Origin: Lathyrus oleraceus
Taxonomy: Eukaryota; Streptophyta; Magnoliopsida; Fabales; Fabaceae
Reading direction: 5' to 3'
Length of the DNA stretch: 64,000 bases
NCBI RefSeq assembly: GCF_024323335.1
Contig: NC_066581.1
Coordinates: 429,120,136-429,184,135 of the forward strand
The notes below the pieces were generated by a model that worked only from the letters and a program-made list of their open reading frames with translations, was not told where the DNA came from and ran no database searches. Below are positions 33,706 through 46,200 of this stretch, in pieces; position 1 is the stretch's first letter, and each line of letters opens with the position of its first letter. The translations under genes and the position numbers were made by a program.

Positions 33706-36087
33706 ATGCGAGGAAAACCCTCAGCTGAAATTATTTTTGACGCAGAGATCGAGAGAACCCTTCACAGAAGACGCAGAGAACAAAGAGTGGGTTCTACAGA
33801 AGAAAGTACCTCGGATCAACCAGAAGTCAAGGAACCAATGGCTGAAGTTCCTCCAATTCCACCTCCGGAAAGACTCCTAGGTGACAATGGAGGTGCAAAC
33901 GCACCGGGTGGTCGACTGACCATTGTTAACCAACCGGTGAATGTGACAAATTTTCAACTGCATCCTAGCACGATCAATCAATTGGAAAGAAAACCTTTCA
34001 CCGGAAAGGTTAATGAAGATGCCAACAAACACCTGCAGAGATTTCTGACCATGAGCACCACCTTGAAAATTGACGGTCACACTGATGAAGCAAAAAAATT
34101 AAGAACATTTCTGTTCACTTTAGCTGAAGACGCGGAAGAATGGTTCTATTCTCTCCCGGTCGGTAGTATCACCTCCTGGGAGGAGATGGAAACTGCATTC
34201 TTAAATGAGTATTTTCCAGCATCAGTATTCCTGAGAAAAAGGTATGAAATTCTGAATTCCAAACAGAAGGATGGTGAATCATTGGGAGACACTTACAAAA
34301 GATTCAAAAGGATCTTAGTCGCGTTGCCCCACTCAAATATGGATCAGATAGAACAAATGCAGATGTTCGTTAATGGGCTGAAAATAAAGACAAAATAGTT
34401 GATTGATACAGCTGTCGGTGGCTCAACAAATTTCTCAACAGCCACTGGTATCAAGAGGATTATTGAAGCAATAGCTGCTAATGAGCATATAGAGCTATAT
34501 GACAGATGTACCAGGAAGCCAGATGGGGTGATTGATCTAAAATTAGAGACAAATAAAATCCGTCTGGAAGACACTGTTGCTGCCGAAGTAGACAAAAAGC
34601 TGAAAGCTATGAATATAGGTACTCAACAAATAGTGCAGGTGCAACCAACTCAGGAGAGCACTTGTAAAATCTGTAATGGACCTCATCAGACTGTCTATTG
34701 CTTTGCGACTCCCCAACAAATTGAAGAAATCAAATTCTTGAAGCAGAATAATCCCTACTCTAACACTTACAACCCAGGTTGGAAGAATCGTCCACACTTC
34801 TCCTGGAAAGATCAGAGAGGGAATGTTCTGCAACAGGGTACATGGCAATATCAGACTCAGTATCAGCAACAACAACAACAACAACAACAGGCACCTAAAA
34901 AGGCAGACTGGGAGATTGCCATTGAAAACCTGGCAGCTCAAAATAGGCAATTTGAAGAAGAGACTAGAAACAATCAGAAAAACACCATCGCCTCCCCAAA
35001 GAATCTCGAAGTCTAGCTGAGGCAGATAGCACAACAACTGGCAAGTTCTCGAACACCAGGGTCCCTACCAAGTGAAACAGTTCAAAATCCGAGAGGTCAG
35101 GAGAATGTTAATATTGTCATGACTATAGAGAAAAAGGCTGCTAAAAAGAAAAAAATTATATCACCGAGTGAGCCGACTAAAGAAGAAACTACAAAAGGAA
35201 CTAAACCGGTGATTAAGTTGCCATACCCTCAGAGAATGACAAAGAAGGAACCTAGTGAGTCAGACTTGGAGAAATTCATGACAATGTTTAAAAGGATTGA
35301 GGGTCATATGGCCTTGTTTGAAGCACTTGAAAGGATGCCCGTGTACAAGAAATTCGTGGAAGAGGTAATGGCTGAAAAGAAACCAACCACTGAAGGACAG
35401 GTATCCGGTAAGGAACAATATAATGCAAACTCACTGGAGCAGAACATTTCTAACAAACAAAAGGATCCAGGAACTGTCACAGTACCATGCACAATCAAAG
35501 AAAGAACCTTCAAAAAGGTACTAATAGATTCTGGAGCTAGTGTGAATCTGATGCCATTATCGATCTATCACAGGTTGGGTATTAAAAATATCAGTGATAT
35601 AAAGACCAATCTGAAGTTTGCGGATCACTCAAGAAAAGATGCATATGGTATAGCTGAAGATGTGCTGGTAACAATAGCGGACTTGACTTTTTCAGTCGAT
35701 TTTGTAATCCTAGACATACCTGAAGACAATGAGGCACCCATCATTCTGGGTCGACCTTTCATGAAGACGAGTCGATGCAAGCTCGACATGGATGAGTTCA
35801 CGTTAACCTTGAAAGTTCACAACAAGGAAATAACATTGAATGCTATTAAAGACCAGGAGATGGAGGAAGATACAGAATCTCAGTATCAAGTAGGCTTAAT
35901 CAGGACATTGAATACTATCGAAATCTCACCACTGCCAGTAGCCACCCTAAACGGAAAGATTCCTAACACCGAAAAGAAGGTTAAAAAGGAACCGTGGCAC
36001 AAAGGAGTCCACACTGATAAAAGAGACAACGTCCAAGTTGTAGACAAGAGATGCAACAAGGTTCTGAACCTGAAACACCCCCCATGA
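33706..36087 (+). pseudogene. gag-pro: Athila-type gag-protease of N2, two in-frame stops
   Basis: A single frame of 794 codons from ATG at 33706 is interrupted only by TAG at 34396-34398 and TAG at 35014-35016. Gag has the capsid core (FTGKVNEDANKHLQRFLTMS, AEEWFYSLPVGSITSWEEME), a CCHC knuckle CKICNGPHQTVYC and the Athila-like NPYSNTYNPGWKNRPHFSW. A glutamine run comes from CAA repeats (34857-34890). Protease at about 35520 has LIDSGASVNLMPLS with the catalytic DSG, and later ILGRPFMKTSRCKLDM. Gag packages RNA and protease matures it. Two point stops make this copy defective unless read through. Confidence 0.88.
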
Positions 36088-36868
36088 TAAGGGAAATGAA
36101 CCGTCGAGCCATGCGACGTTAAACGCAGCGCTTTGTGGGAGGCAACCCACGCTTTTTATTTCTAAGCATTTGTGTGTGTTTGTAGGTTTACAAGAGTCCC
36201 ACAAGGAGGAGCCAGAGAAACCAATTGTTGACCTGACAAGAAAACAAAAAAAAGGCCAAAAGGACAGCCTGACACGGCCACCCGTGTCACCTGACACGGG
36301 CCGTGTCAGGAGAGGGAAAATGCTTGAAGGAGGTTGGAAAACAGTGGCCTGACACGACCACCCGTGTCAGCTGACACGAGCCGTGGCAGGAGCACTGAAG
36401 AAAAATTGATTTGTGGTTTGGTAAAATAGTGGCCTGACACGGCCGGCCGTGTCAGGATCACTGTAAAAGAAGTTGGAGGAAATGGTAAAACAGTAGCCTG
36501 ACACGGCCACCCGTGTTAGGCGTGCGGATTTTTTGAATTTTTTTTGAAAATTTTAAATTTTCGTGGGGCCCACCCACTTAAACCACTCTTAACCACATTT
36601 TTTCCCTTATCACTTATCATTATCAGATTTTTACCACAATTATCATCATTCTCTCTCATACTTTTTCATCTTCTTCTCTCACTCTCTCACAAACTCCATT
36701 AAAACTCACTCACCTCACCACACAAAACCCTACATGCAACCAAGTTCCACTCACCTATAGCCCAAACACCCTTCACAAATATTTCCCACCTCGCCGTCCC
36801 GATCGCAACCACGATTTTAGATTTTTCTAACTTAAAAGTTCGGAATTTTGCTATTTTTGCAGGTCCAA
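36088..36868 (+). promoter_or_regulatory. Putative internal promoter of N2: LTR-type palindromes plus CT-rich leader before the third ORF
   Basis: 36265-36525 has four clusters of the same CTGACACGG...CCGTGTCAG palindromes found in U3 of the N2 LTR. Then come GTGGGGCCCACCC (36563-36575), a CT-rich stretch like a plant 5' leader (36595-36790), and CTATTTTTGCAG (36851-36862), an acceptor-like site 6 nt before the ATG at 36869. The arrangement suggests a separate transcript or spliced message for the third ORF; this is inference. Confidence 0.5.
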
Positions 36869-38197
36869 ATGTCCTCGAACAGAATCCTTACCGGAAAGCA
36901 ACAACGTGCAGAGATGGCGAAGTTCCGGAAGCGCCCAAGCCGGAATCCTAATCCCCACAATATTGTGTTTGACAACCCGGAGCGAGAGCGACGTTACCAA
37001 ATTCACCGGAAGCGCAAGCTCACGCCGACCAGGTATATGTGTGAGAAGACTCTGACCGCTCTAGGGCTGAAAATTGAGGTAGACCGAATGTTCCATGTTT
37101 TGGGCATGCTCGAGTTTATGAGTTTGGAGGCGTCGACCTACGAACGCATTACTCTCGAGTTCCTCAGCACCTTGGAGTTCCAGCTGGAAAAGCGGTGGGT
37201 TAACACAACCACGTATTATTTTGGCACCTTACGCTTCCGATTGTTTAACAATTATCACGAATTGTCTGTTGAGGAGTTAGCTGCCATACTCCGACTCCCG
37301 CTGAACGGACCCGGAGTGGTCCCAAACGGGTTTTCTCCTAAGGATTTCTGGATCGCCATAATTGGGAGGACGGATTACTCCTCCAAAGGTTCGAAAGCCT
37401 CGGGCATCCAGAATCCCTGTTTCAGGTACGCCCAAAAAGGTTTAGCCTACACATTGTTCGGCAGAGGCGACAACACTGGAGTAGCTACTCAGAGAGAGAT
37501 ATTCTTCATGTACTCGATGGCTCAAACCAAGACCATCAATGTAGCTGCCTTTGCAGCAGACTACCTGGGGAGAGTCAGCTGAGCGAACTCCGGAGGCATC
37601 TCCGTGGGAGGTATGATCACCCAAATTGCATTGCATTTCGGGTATCAGGCTGTTTTACTCGAGGACACGCCAATTGCAGGTAATACAAAAACTGACATGT
37701 CTGCTCTGATTTCCCAAGGTATGATTGTGGTTGCCCCTACCTATTATTCCGTCCTCATTCATAAACGGTTTATCATCGCTCTGCCGGATCCGGATAGAGC
37801 TCTGTCGGATCCGGATAGAGTGGCTATTACTGATTGTGCAAATTAGTTGTATGTGAGCGCCGATCTCGATGCGGATGAGGGCCACGACACTGACCATTTT
37901 TATGCAGGTGAGCAATTTGTAGATGATCAGGCAGAAGGAACGGCAATAGAAGAGGAAGATCCTCAAGCACCTTCTGAGCAGTTTGCCCCACAGCATCAAG
38001 ATCCCACCCAGCAGACGGCGGGTTCCTCATCATGGTCAACTGACCAATGGAGCTGGGTACATACCGAGATAGGTGACTTGAGGACTGAACAACAAAGGCA
38101 AGGCATCGAGCAAGCCCTTCAGGGCGCGATGTTGGATGAGATGAGCAGCATGATGCGACAGTTGATGTTGCATTTCCCGCACCCTCCTCCTCAGTAG
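36869..38197 (+). pseudogene. Third ORF of N2 (ATHILA ORF/env-like position), two in-frame stops
   Basis: One frame of 443 codons from ATG at 36869 to 38197 is broken by TGA at 37580-37582 and TAG at 37844-37846. The N-terminus is basic (MSSNRILTGKQQRAEMAKFR, RKRPSRNPNP). The core has YERITLEFLSTLEFQLE, LSVEELAAILRLPLNG and CFRYAQKGLAYTLFG. After an acidic, proline/glutamine-rich linker, the tail is a helical region (EIGDLRTEQQRQGIEQALQG, MLDEMSSMMRQLML). I see no signal peptide or transmembrane segment, which argues against a real envelope protein. It is the same kind of protein as the broken ORF at 25947-26832. Function unknown. Confidence 0.65.
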
Positions 38198-39532
38198 GAT
38201 CCTGTGAGTTCCATCCTCCGCGCTTGTTCACAAACATTGTGGACAATGTTGAGTTCAAGTGTGGGGAAGATTTTATGTCTTTTATTTGTAATTTGTTTTG
38301 TGTTATTTTTACTTTTTAATTTTGTATTCTAGATTGAATTTGTCTGTTGAATGTACATTATGCTGCAATTGTGTGTGTCAAGTCTGTGTTGACAGGTTGG
38401 AAAAGTAATGATCACAATTGAGAATGGATGAAAGATCACACCACTCACCATGGCTTGTTGTGAAGGATCTCCCTAGAAAGTGACACCGCTGAAAGTAAAG
38501 ATCGGATGCAACGTACACAGCTTAACCGACACGAGTATCCTGCACACTCCGAAGTAAGAAAGCAATTGCACCAAATTAAGGAGCACTGTGGATCCTGTCA
38601 AAGCTGAACCAAACCAAGTGAGTCAGAAAAGGCCAAACACATTAATCATCATGAGCGTCATTCAGGTTTGTCTTTATCACTCTAAATTTGTGTAGACTCT
38701 CTGGGACTGTCACTGCATGATACACACACTGAGGCTCGTTGTTTGTAATTAACCCCAAGCCTTTCTAGCCATCCGGCATTATTATATCCTTCGTTAACCC
38801 CCTTTGAGCCTATATCCAATTTTTTGTTTAAAACCCCATGAATGTAACCATTGGCCAAAATACTTCCTCACCTTGTTCAGAGTCATGAGAATGTATTCAA
38901 GCTGTGTTGAAAAGCTAAGTTTGGGATAAAAAAACCCCAAAAGCTCTCAAAGCCCTCGAAAGTGCAAAAACAAAAGAAAAAGAAAAAAATTGATGAATCG
39001 AGAAAAAGAAAGAAAAATAAAAATCAAATACTCGATGATTCAAAAGAAAGAAGCACGGAAAAGGGCAGTCGGTAAAAGTTCAAGAAATAAGAAAAGAAAA
39101 CCGAGGAAATAAAAGAAACAAACACAGGATATAACATCGACTCTGAACCAAAAGCCCCTTGTTTTCCTTTTTGAATCCATACCCTAACCCAAGCCAAGCT
39201 ACAACCCGAAAGACCTCAAAAAGTGTGTGTGTTGTGTGTAGGTGATGAGAAAAGAGAGACTATTCAAACTTGTGAGTGATATTGCATACTTCGAATTATG
39301 AGTGTAAACAGCTAACCCCGAGAGAATTGGTGAGAATGTGAAATAAGCTGACAGGTGAAACGGTGCTTTAAAGTGGAAGTGTGAATGATGACTTACGAGG
39401 ATGGGTCGGACTTGTGGAAGGAAAAGGGAAGACGTTCGCGAATGATCTCAGCAGTGGTGGAAAGCATAAAGAATTCTGGGGAGTGATAATGAAACATTAC
39501 TTGGCACAAGCAATGAGCTAAGTTTGGGGTTG
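38198..39532 (+). other. 3' untranslated region of N2
   Basis: Begins with the hairpin AACATTG-TGGA-CAATGTT (38233-38250) followed by AAGTGTGGGG, the equivalent of the N1 hairpin. An A-rich stretch lies at 38960-39125. A weaker CTTG-GCA-CAAG stem is found near 39500, then the purine tract AGTTTGGGGT (39521-39530) before the 3' LTR. No coding sequence. Confidence 0.7.
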
Positions 39533-40943
39533 TGATCAGTCACCATTTATAGTAAATTTTCATTACAGATCCGATGCAAAACAAAGACATTTGGTACACT
39601 GTGCAAGCATTTAGGATACAATTTGAGTAGTTTTACTTCCGTTATTTTATTTACGCATTTTTAATCTTTGTTATGTTTTACTTTGTTTATCTTGATTTTA
39701 TGTGTGGGATAGCTGTGTTTTTTTCCGACAGATCCAGGAAGAAGAACCGGAGAACTCAGAACACGACAGTGCGAGAGTCCGGCATGCAAAAGAGCAGAAA
39801 ACCCCGATACAGGAGGCCTGACACGGCCACCTGTGTCACCTGACACGGGCCGTCTCAGGGCAAGGGAAGCAGAAGAAGGAAAACAGTAGCCTGACACGGC
39901 TACCCGTGTCAGCTGACACGGGTCGTGTCAGGCAGAAACCCCCCGTGTTAGGCTTGCCATGGGCGTGTCAGTAGAAACAGTAGGCTGACACGGCCACCCG
40001 TGTCAGCCCAAGCCCAATATTTCCAATTTTCTCGGGCTTTTCATTCTTCGGGCTTTGTGGAGACATCTTTGAACCTGTCCAACTGCTGCTGGGAACTTTT
40101 ATTATAAAAAGAGGTCTTCTTCCAAAGGAAAAATCATCTTGGAATACAGCAAACCACAGTATTGTGAAGCAATCAAGTATTACAGAGATCAAGGCATTTG
40201 GAGAGCTGAAGAGATTCATGAGCGGGAGCGATTGAAGATCAAAGTCATCCAATTACTTGTATTGTGTAATTTTTATCTTGAATTTGTTTTAAACAATATG
40301 AGTAGCTAAACCCCCCAATGCTATGGGGGTGTCCCTGATTTATAATTGTAATGAATTTGAGTTTACATTTGCATTTATAATATTTTGTTTACGGTAACCT
40401 TTTGATGTGTTTATTGCTTTCTCTTTCGGACCAATTGAGATTGATCTATGGTTATCACTTAGGCTGGACCGCCAATGATAAGGTTTTCATCAGGTTACTC
40501 TGTAGTAGATATTACCTAGGACTAGGGATACCCTATATGAACCAGAGCATTCTTGATATTATACAGCTTAATTTCACCCTAATTGGCTATGGACATAGGA
40601 ATTAGGGTAGATTGATTAAAGGTTTTCTCACCAAGGACTTGGGAGAAAATACCCTTGAGAACCGGTAGTAATTGATATTTGTTGATGCAATAGTAACTCA
40701 AAGTTGTTACAGGGATAAATCATACACCTTCCCTGGCATTGTTCCTTTTTCTCTATAAACCCTTATTTTCATATTTCCTTATTATTTTCTTTTTACACTC
40801 AAAAAACCAAATTTATACTCTTTGTTTGATTGAATGATAATTTAAGCTCAATACTAACGTGCAGTCCTTGAGATCGACATTCGAGGAATTTCCCCATTAT
40901 TACTATAAAAGGAAAAACAGTACACTTGCTATTTTCCCGATCA
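39533..40943 (+). mobile_element. 3' LTR of N2 (1411 bp)
   Basis: Starts TGATCAGTCACC and ends CCCGATCA, followed by the duplicated actac. It has the same U3 palindromes as the 5' LTR (39817-40008). Many scattered substitutions and an 8-bp indel near 39600 separate the two LTRs. Confidence 0.92.
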
Positions 40944-40948
40944 ACTAC

Positions 40949-41722
40949 TTCACAAAGTGTGTTAAAGTGGCATCGTATGCGAATGTAACCAAGCAAGTTG
41001 TTGTGCGGTTTATTAAGAATTAGATCATATGCCGTTATGGTGTGCCAAGTAAGAACATTACTGATAATGGATCGAACTTGAACAATAGTATGGTGGAAGC
41101 TCTTTGCAAAGACTTCAAGATTGCACACCATAATTCTTCTCCCTACAGACCTAAGATGAATGGGATTGTTGAAGCTGCAAACAAGAACATCAAGAAGATC
41201 ATTCAAAAGGTGGTTGTAACCTACAAGGGTTGGCATGAGATGCTCCCATTTGCCTTGCACGGGTATCGTACATCCATCAACACCTCAACAGGGGAAACCC
41301 CTTTCTCACTTGTTTATGGCATGGAAGTTGTGCTCCCAGTAGAGGTTGAGATCCCATCGCTGCGTGTGCTGATGGAAGCCGAGTTGACAGAAGCTGAATG
41401 GTGTCAAACCAAATTTGACCAGCTGAATTTGATTGAAGAGAAGAGGTTAACCGCCATGTTCCATGGTCAGTTATACCAGCAGAGAATGAAGAAAGCTTTT
41501 GATAAAAAGGTCAAACCTCGTGTGTTTAGAGAAGGTGACCTTGTGCTCAAGAAGATTTTATCTTTCAAACCAGATTCTAGGGACAAATGGACTCCTAATT
41601 ATAAAGGCCCATATGTTGTTAAGAGAGCTTTTTCTGGCGGTGCTTTGATTCTTACAACTATGGATGGTGAAAAGTTAACTCGTCCTGTGAACGTCGATGA
41701 AATCAAGAAATACTTCGCCTAA
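40949..41722 (+). pseudogene. int: Integrase C-terminal half of element B (continues from 32182)
   Basis: The frame resumes with YFTKCVKVASYANVTKQVVV, has one TAG near 41021, then stays open to 41722. The second catalytic Asp (TDNGSNLNN, about 41060) and the Glu (NGIVEAANKNIKK, about 41165) are present, so the DDE triad is intact although split by N2. The C-terminus has the GPY/F-like NYKGPYVVKRAFSGGALIL and no chromodomain, as in Tat elements. Integrase inserts element DNA; this copy is dead. Confidence 0.9.
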
Positions 41723-43264
41723 AAAGAAAAGAACAGCTCACTAAGTTGAAAACTCGAAAGGACGACTTAGGCAAAAATGAGCGTCTCGGTGAATTGAAAA
41801 CCCGAAAGGGCGATCCAGGAAAAAGTTAGAGACATAAAATAGAAAAATATTTATCCCGATAAATTAAGTACCCCACCATGGGAAAATTTATACAAAAATT
41901 AGGGATTATGACAAGTAACTGCATCCTACTGATCTTCAATTTTTAAGACATTCTTGAGCAAGTTGGTCAAGTCTGACTCATCTTCCCCAGTAAAGCGGCC
42001 AAAGAGCATGGTGGATATCAAGAGTTGGTAGAAGGATTAGTGATCATTGTATTCAATGTAGCCCTTTTCAATGTAAATTACCATTTTTCAACTTTTGTAA
42101 ATATTTATGGAGTCTTGTCATTTACAGACTCCATAGGTTCAAATTTGTTTCTACTCTCAAAATGTGGAGCATCATTTAAAATGTGGATAAAGTTGAGCTT
42201 TTATCCAATTGTTTCTACTCTTATTTATTATTCATCCAAAATAGATTCAAATTTGAATGATGATCATTTTTTAAATTAAAATTTTAAATCAAAATCTTAT
42301 TTTCTTAAATATATAAAAGCAACAATTTTAAAAGCAACTGATCTCATTTAAAGAAATATCAACAGCGGTTTGAAAGCGGTGAGCCCTAAAATGTGGAGCA
42401 TCATTGGTTCTCCCCAAGCAGTGGGCGTGATCCTTTTTTCATCCCCAAAAGCATTTTTAAACAACCGAGTTGTTGGTTTCCCCAACATAGTTTGTTGGTG
42501 TCCCTTGAGTTGCAAGCCTATTATTTCGGCAAATCGCACGATTTCGGCCGAATTTTTGCTTCTCCGCAAGTCGTCAGAGCAGTTCCCTGATTTTGAGCAG
42601 CTATCTGTGATTGTCTCCCCTGCAGGGTTGTCTCCCATTTTGATATGGTATTGACCTAAAATTCCCCACAGAGCTTGATAGCAGTTTCCTCAGTAGATTC
42701 TCTCCTTGTGCTTTCCTCATCCAGGATCGAGCCTTCGAGATAATTGATCTTTTCTCCAGCAGTTGTTTCCCTCTTGTGTGGATTGGCCGACAATTGTATC
42801 GATGATTTAAATCAATGACATTTGTATCCTTTATGATCGTTTTGTCAACATGATCATCATATATACATACACATATACATATAGACATTCATAAATTTCA
42901 TTATCGCATTATTTCACTTTGTGATTCATTATGCCTTTGATCCTCTACTATGGTGGTACCCTTTCCCCATGCAGATTTGGTTTTGTCTGTCCTCTTTCAA
43001 TTGTAGAGTGTCAGCCCAGTAAGCAGAAAGACTTTAACCTTTCTCTTTCCCCACTAATTTATTTCCTCGTGGATGATTATTATTTCAGTTTCCTCCCCAG
43101 TTGATTTTCGGGATGGAATCGCTCCCCTTGAGGTATATCCTCATTGGGTTGAGTCTTTGATTGACCGTTTCTTTCTAGATATTACCTAGATAGATGTCTT
43201 TGGTCCCCTGAGAGACTATTATCCAGTAACTAGTAATATTCTTCTCATGTTTGTTACTTCCTCC
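41723..43264 (+). other. 3' untranslated region of element B
   Basis: Non-coding and rich in TTCCCCAGT-type phrases in its second half. An 18-bp direct repeat AAAATGTGGAGCATCATT (42159-42176 and 42388-42405) flanks 211 bp of AT-rich DNA, a possible small insertion. No hairpin array like those of A or D, and no clear polypurine tract before 43265. No gene. Confidence 0.6.
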
Positions 43265-43897
43265 TGTAAGACCCCAATTTTGACCATAAGATCCCTCATG
43301 CAATTCCATCATAAGCATTAGCATTGGGATCATGCCTTGGCATCCTCCTTACCCCTCCTTCATTGGGTTTGTTTTAGGAGAGATCACCAAGCATTTTATG
43401 ATTATATCATACTTGTATTTTATCATTTCACTAACCAAAATACCAAAAATATGCCTTTGCATTTGTCTAACTCTTTTGTAGGTAGGGCATGATCTCATTG
43501 ATTCATCAAGATCACATCTAGGGTTTGAGACCCTCATGAACAAAGAGAACAACCAAGAATTGATTCAAGAATGGTTATAAGTATCATATATGAGTCCCAT
43601 TGATTACTACATGTTATATTGGTCAAGTTTTCTTCAAGAGTTTATGGGTGATTTGCCTTGGAAACCCTAGTTTGACTGGGTATCTTGAGTAACTTCTCCA
43701 ACAAGCTATCTCACCAATTGATCAAATTTCTCAAGGGACACTTCAAATTTCATCATCTTATGCATATATTATCTACCATGAGCCAAGAAAGTCCAGAGAT
43801 GGAAATTAGCAAGTTGGTTGGTGGTGGTTGGCCAGATGAATTCATCTGATCAAAATTGGGTCTCCCTAGACCCTATCTCCTACAATTTTCACTATAT
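43265..43897 (+). mobile_element. Start of an Ogre-type LTR (probably 3' LTR of element B), cut by element D
   Basis: Starts TGTAAGACCCCAATTTTGACC, a typical legume Ogre LTR start, and is cut at 43897 where the LTR of D begins. tatat at 43893-43897 would be the target duplication of D. Only the first 633 bp are present here; the remainder lies beyond element D. Confidence 0.6.
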
Positions 43898-45481
43898 TGT
43901 AGCGGGGTATTCGTTACCATTAGAGATATTGACTAAATCCAAGGTAAAACATACAAGTCGAGTCGCCACCGCACTTCTATTTATCTAAAGGAATGGTTAG
44001 AAAGCGAACAAAAACCTAAAAGTTTTATCGAATCAAAAACTAGTAAAAATGTCAGAGATCTGGGTAAGGGGGTTGGTTATGCAATGGGAAGGTTTTAAGC
44101 ACCCAAAACATCCTAGGTACTCCTAGGGAGCCCTTTTCATAAGTGTTGTTCTAGTCTAAAGGGTGTAGGTATATCTAAAGTACTATTTACTAAAAGGAAG
44201 CTTAAAAGAAAATGACTCGCAAGGATGTCGCATCCACTGCCTAAGTATCTCATCTGAGTATGAGAATTAGAGTCTTCGTAGCTCGGCTACCTACGGGTTA
44301 AAGAGAAGTGTGCTCGGTAAGACGTCGCGTCTTATGCCTACGTATCTCATCTGGAATGAGAATCAGAGCAAAACGTAGTTCGACTAACTAGGGGTTAATG
44401 ATTGCCATCTGAACATGGACTTACAAAAGAGGACACCAGCTGTGTCAAAGAAGGGTGGGCAGTGTGTTCAACTTCCTAGTAGTAGGTGTCGCAGCTCGCT
44501 GAATCGAGTCTTAGGCAGTTACCTCTTTGCAATAGAACGGACTGACATGCCACAAGATCGGAGACGCACGGAAGGTCTAAAAGTGGGGAAGCTCTGCTCT
44601 AGAGTTGTCATGCAATATGGACCTATGTGTTAGGATTTACAAAGGGGAACATTTACCTAATGTTAGCATGCAAAGAATAAGGGAATTCTACCTATGTTAT
44701 CATACAAAGGGTTCTACCTAATGGGTGCTACCTAAACGGGACAAGAGTCGACATATGGAGCGTGGAGAGGAGTTATGGATAAGGGTAAATGGTGATGCCG
44801 GAAGCAATCGACTTACAGGTAGATGGTGATGCCTGAGGCAATCGACTTACAAGAGGATGGATGAATGCGTGCTGGTTCTGTTAAGTTTTGAAAATGATTA
44901 CGAGACGTTGGATCGTGCTTTTGATCTTATTTTGAAATGGTTATCGGATGTTCGTTTTAATTCTTGTATTAATAGGTGACTAAATAAATAAAGAAATAAA
45001 TATTATACACTTTATGGGAGAGGGGTACATTTGTTATGAATGGGGATTGTTCATGGCAAACAAACAATAAGAATATATGCCTCATACATCACACAAGTAG
45101 GCAACGGTTATCAATCATATCAGATAAATAAACAATATATAATCAAACTAAAGAATCAAATAATGGAGCATTTAAACAATGCATGGGAGTATGAACATGT
45201 TAAATAATCAAGCAATAGAAAGCATGAATGAGAGAAACAAGTATAAAAGATAACAGATGAATCAAACAGATGAAAATATGCACACGAAGGGTCCACTGAA
45301 TAATTTAATCAGGAAATGAAGTAAGGACCAAATAAAATCAAGGTAAAAGGCCTCTAATACATGGCATATGATATGAACTAGGGAGGATCAAAAGATCTCT
45401 TCAATTACCATAAGCAATCCCTAAGTCAAACATCGATCATAAAGAAGTCAACTGAAAATTCAAGTCAACTTAAAAAATAAC

Positions 45482-46200
45482 AAATAAATAGCAAATTAAT
45501 CAAGAAAATTATGAAAAATTAAACTAAATAAGGTGGGGCCAGGACATCATCATCCCCCAAAAAGCTTTTAAAAATAATGAAAATTGGTACGTTAATTAAT
45601 TAAAACAAAACATAGGTCAAACCAAAAGTCAATTAATAAGACTAGGTTAGAAATAAATCAAGAATAAATAGTAAATTAATCAAGAAAATTATGAAAAATT
45701 AAACTAAATAAAGTGGGGTCAGGTCATCATCATCCCCCAAAAAGATTTTAAAAATAACGAAAATTGGTACATAAGTTAATTAAAATAAAACAAAGGTCAA
45801 ACCAAAAGTCTATTAATGAGACTAGGTTAGAAATAAATCAAGAATAAATAGTAAATTAATCAAGAAAATTATGAAAAATTAAAATAAATAAGGTGGGGTC
45901 AAGACATCATCATCCTACAAAAAGATTTTAAAAATAACGAAAATTGGTACATAAATTAATTAAAATGAAACAGAGGTCAAACCAAAAGTCAATTAATGAG
46001 ACTAGGTTAGAAATAAATCAAGAATAAATAGTAAATTAATCAAGAAAATTATGAAAAACTAAAATAAATAATATGGGGTCAGGACATCATCATCCCCCAA
46101 AAAGATTTTCAAAATAATGAAAATTGGTACATCAATTAATTAAAATAAAACAGAAGTCAAATTAAAAGTCAACCAACCAAACTAGGTAAAATATAAATCC
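45482..46200 (-). repeat. Four tandem copies of a 180-bp unit in LTR D
   Basis: The phrase (G/A)CAAATTAATCAAG or GTAAATTAATCAAG recurs at 45491, 45671, 45851 and 46031, an exact 180-bp period, with TCATCATCCC and AAAATTGGTAC shared. Copies differ by a few bases. A unit of nucleosome-like length in an LTR could seed a satellite. Confidence 0.88.

Larger units (their letters stand above)
32183..40943 (+). mobile_element. N2: complete Athila-type element lacking RT and integrase (8761 bp)
   Basis: LTRs at 32183-33585 and 39533-40943, PBS at 33592-33609, and target duplication actac (32178-32182 and 40944-40948), splitting the integrase gene of element B. Inside are gag-protease and a third ORF, both with in-frame stops. 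No RT, RNase H or integrase coding is present between protease (ends 36087) and the third ORF (starts 36869). The LTRs differ by roughly 3-4 percent by eye, so N2 is older than N1. Confidence 0.92.

Noticed and set aside
34543..35037. Minus-strand ORF of 164 codons with hydrophobic runs
   Set aside because: It is antisense to gag of N2; the hydrophobic run is the complement of the glutamine CAA repeat.
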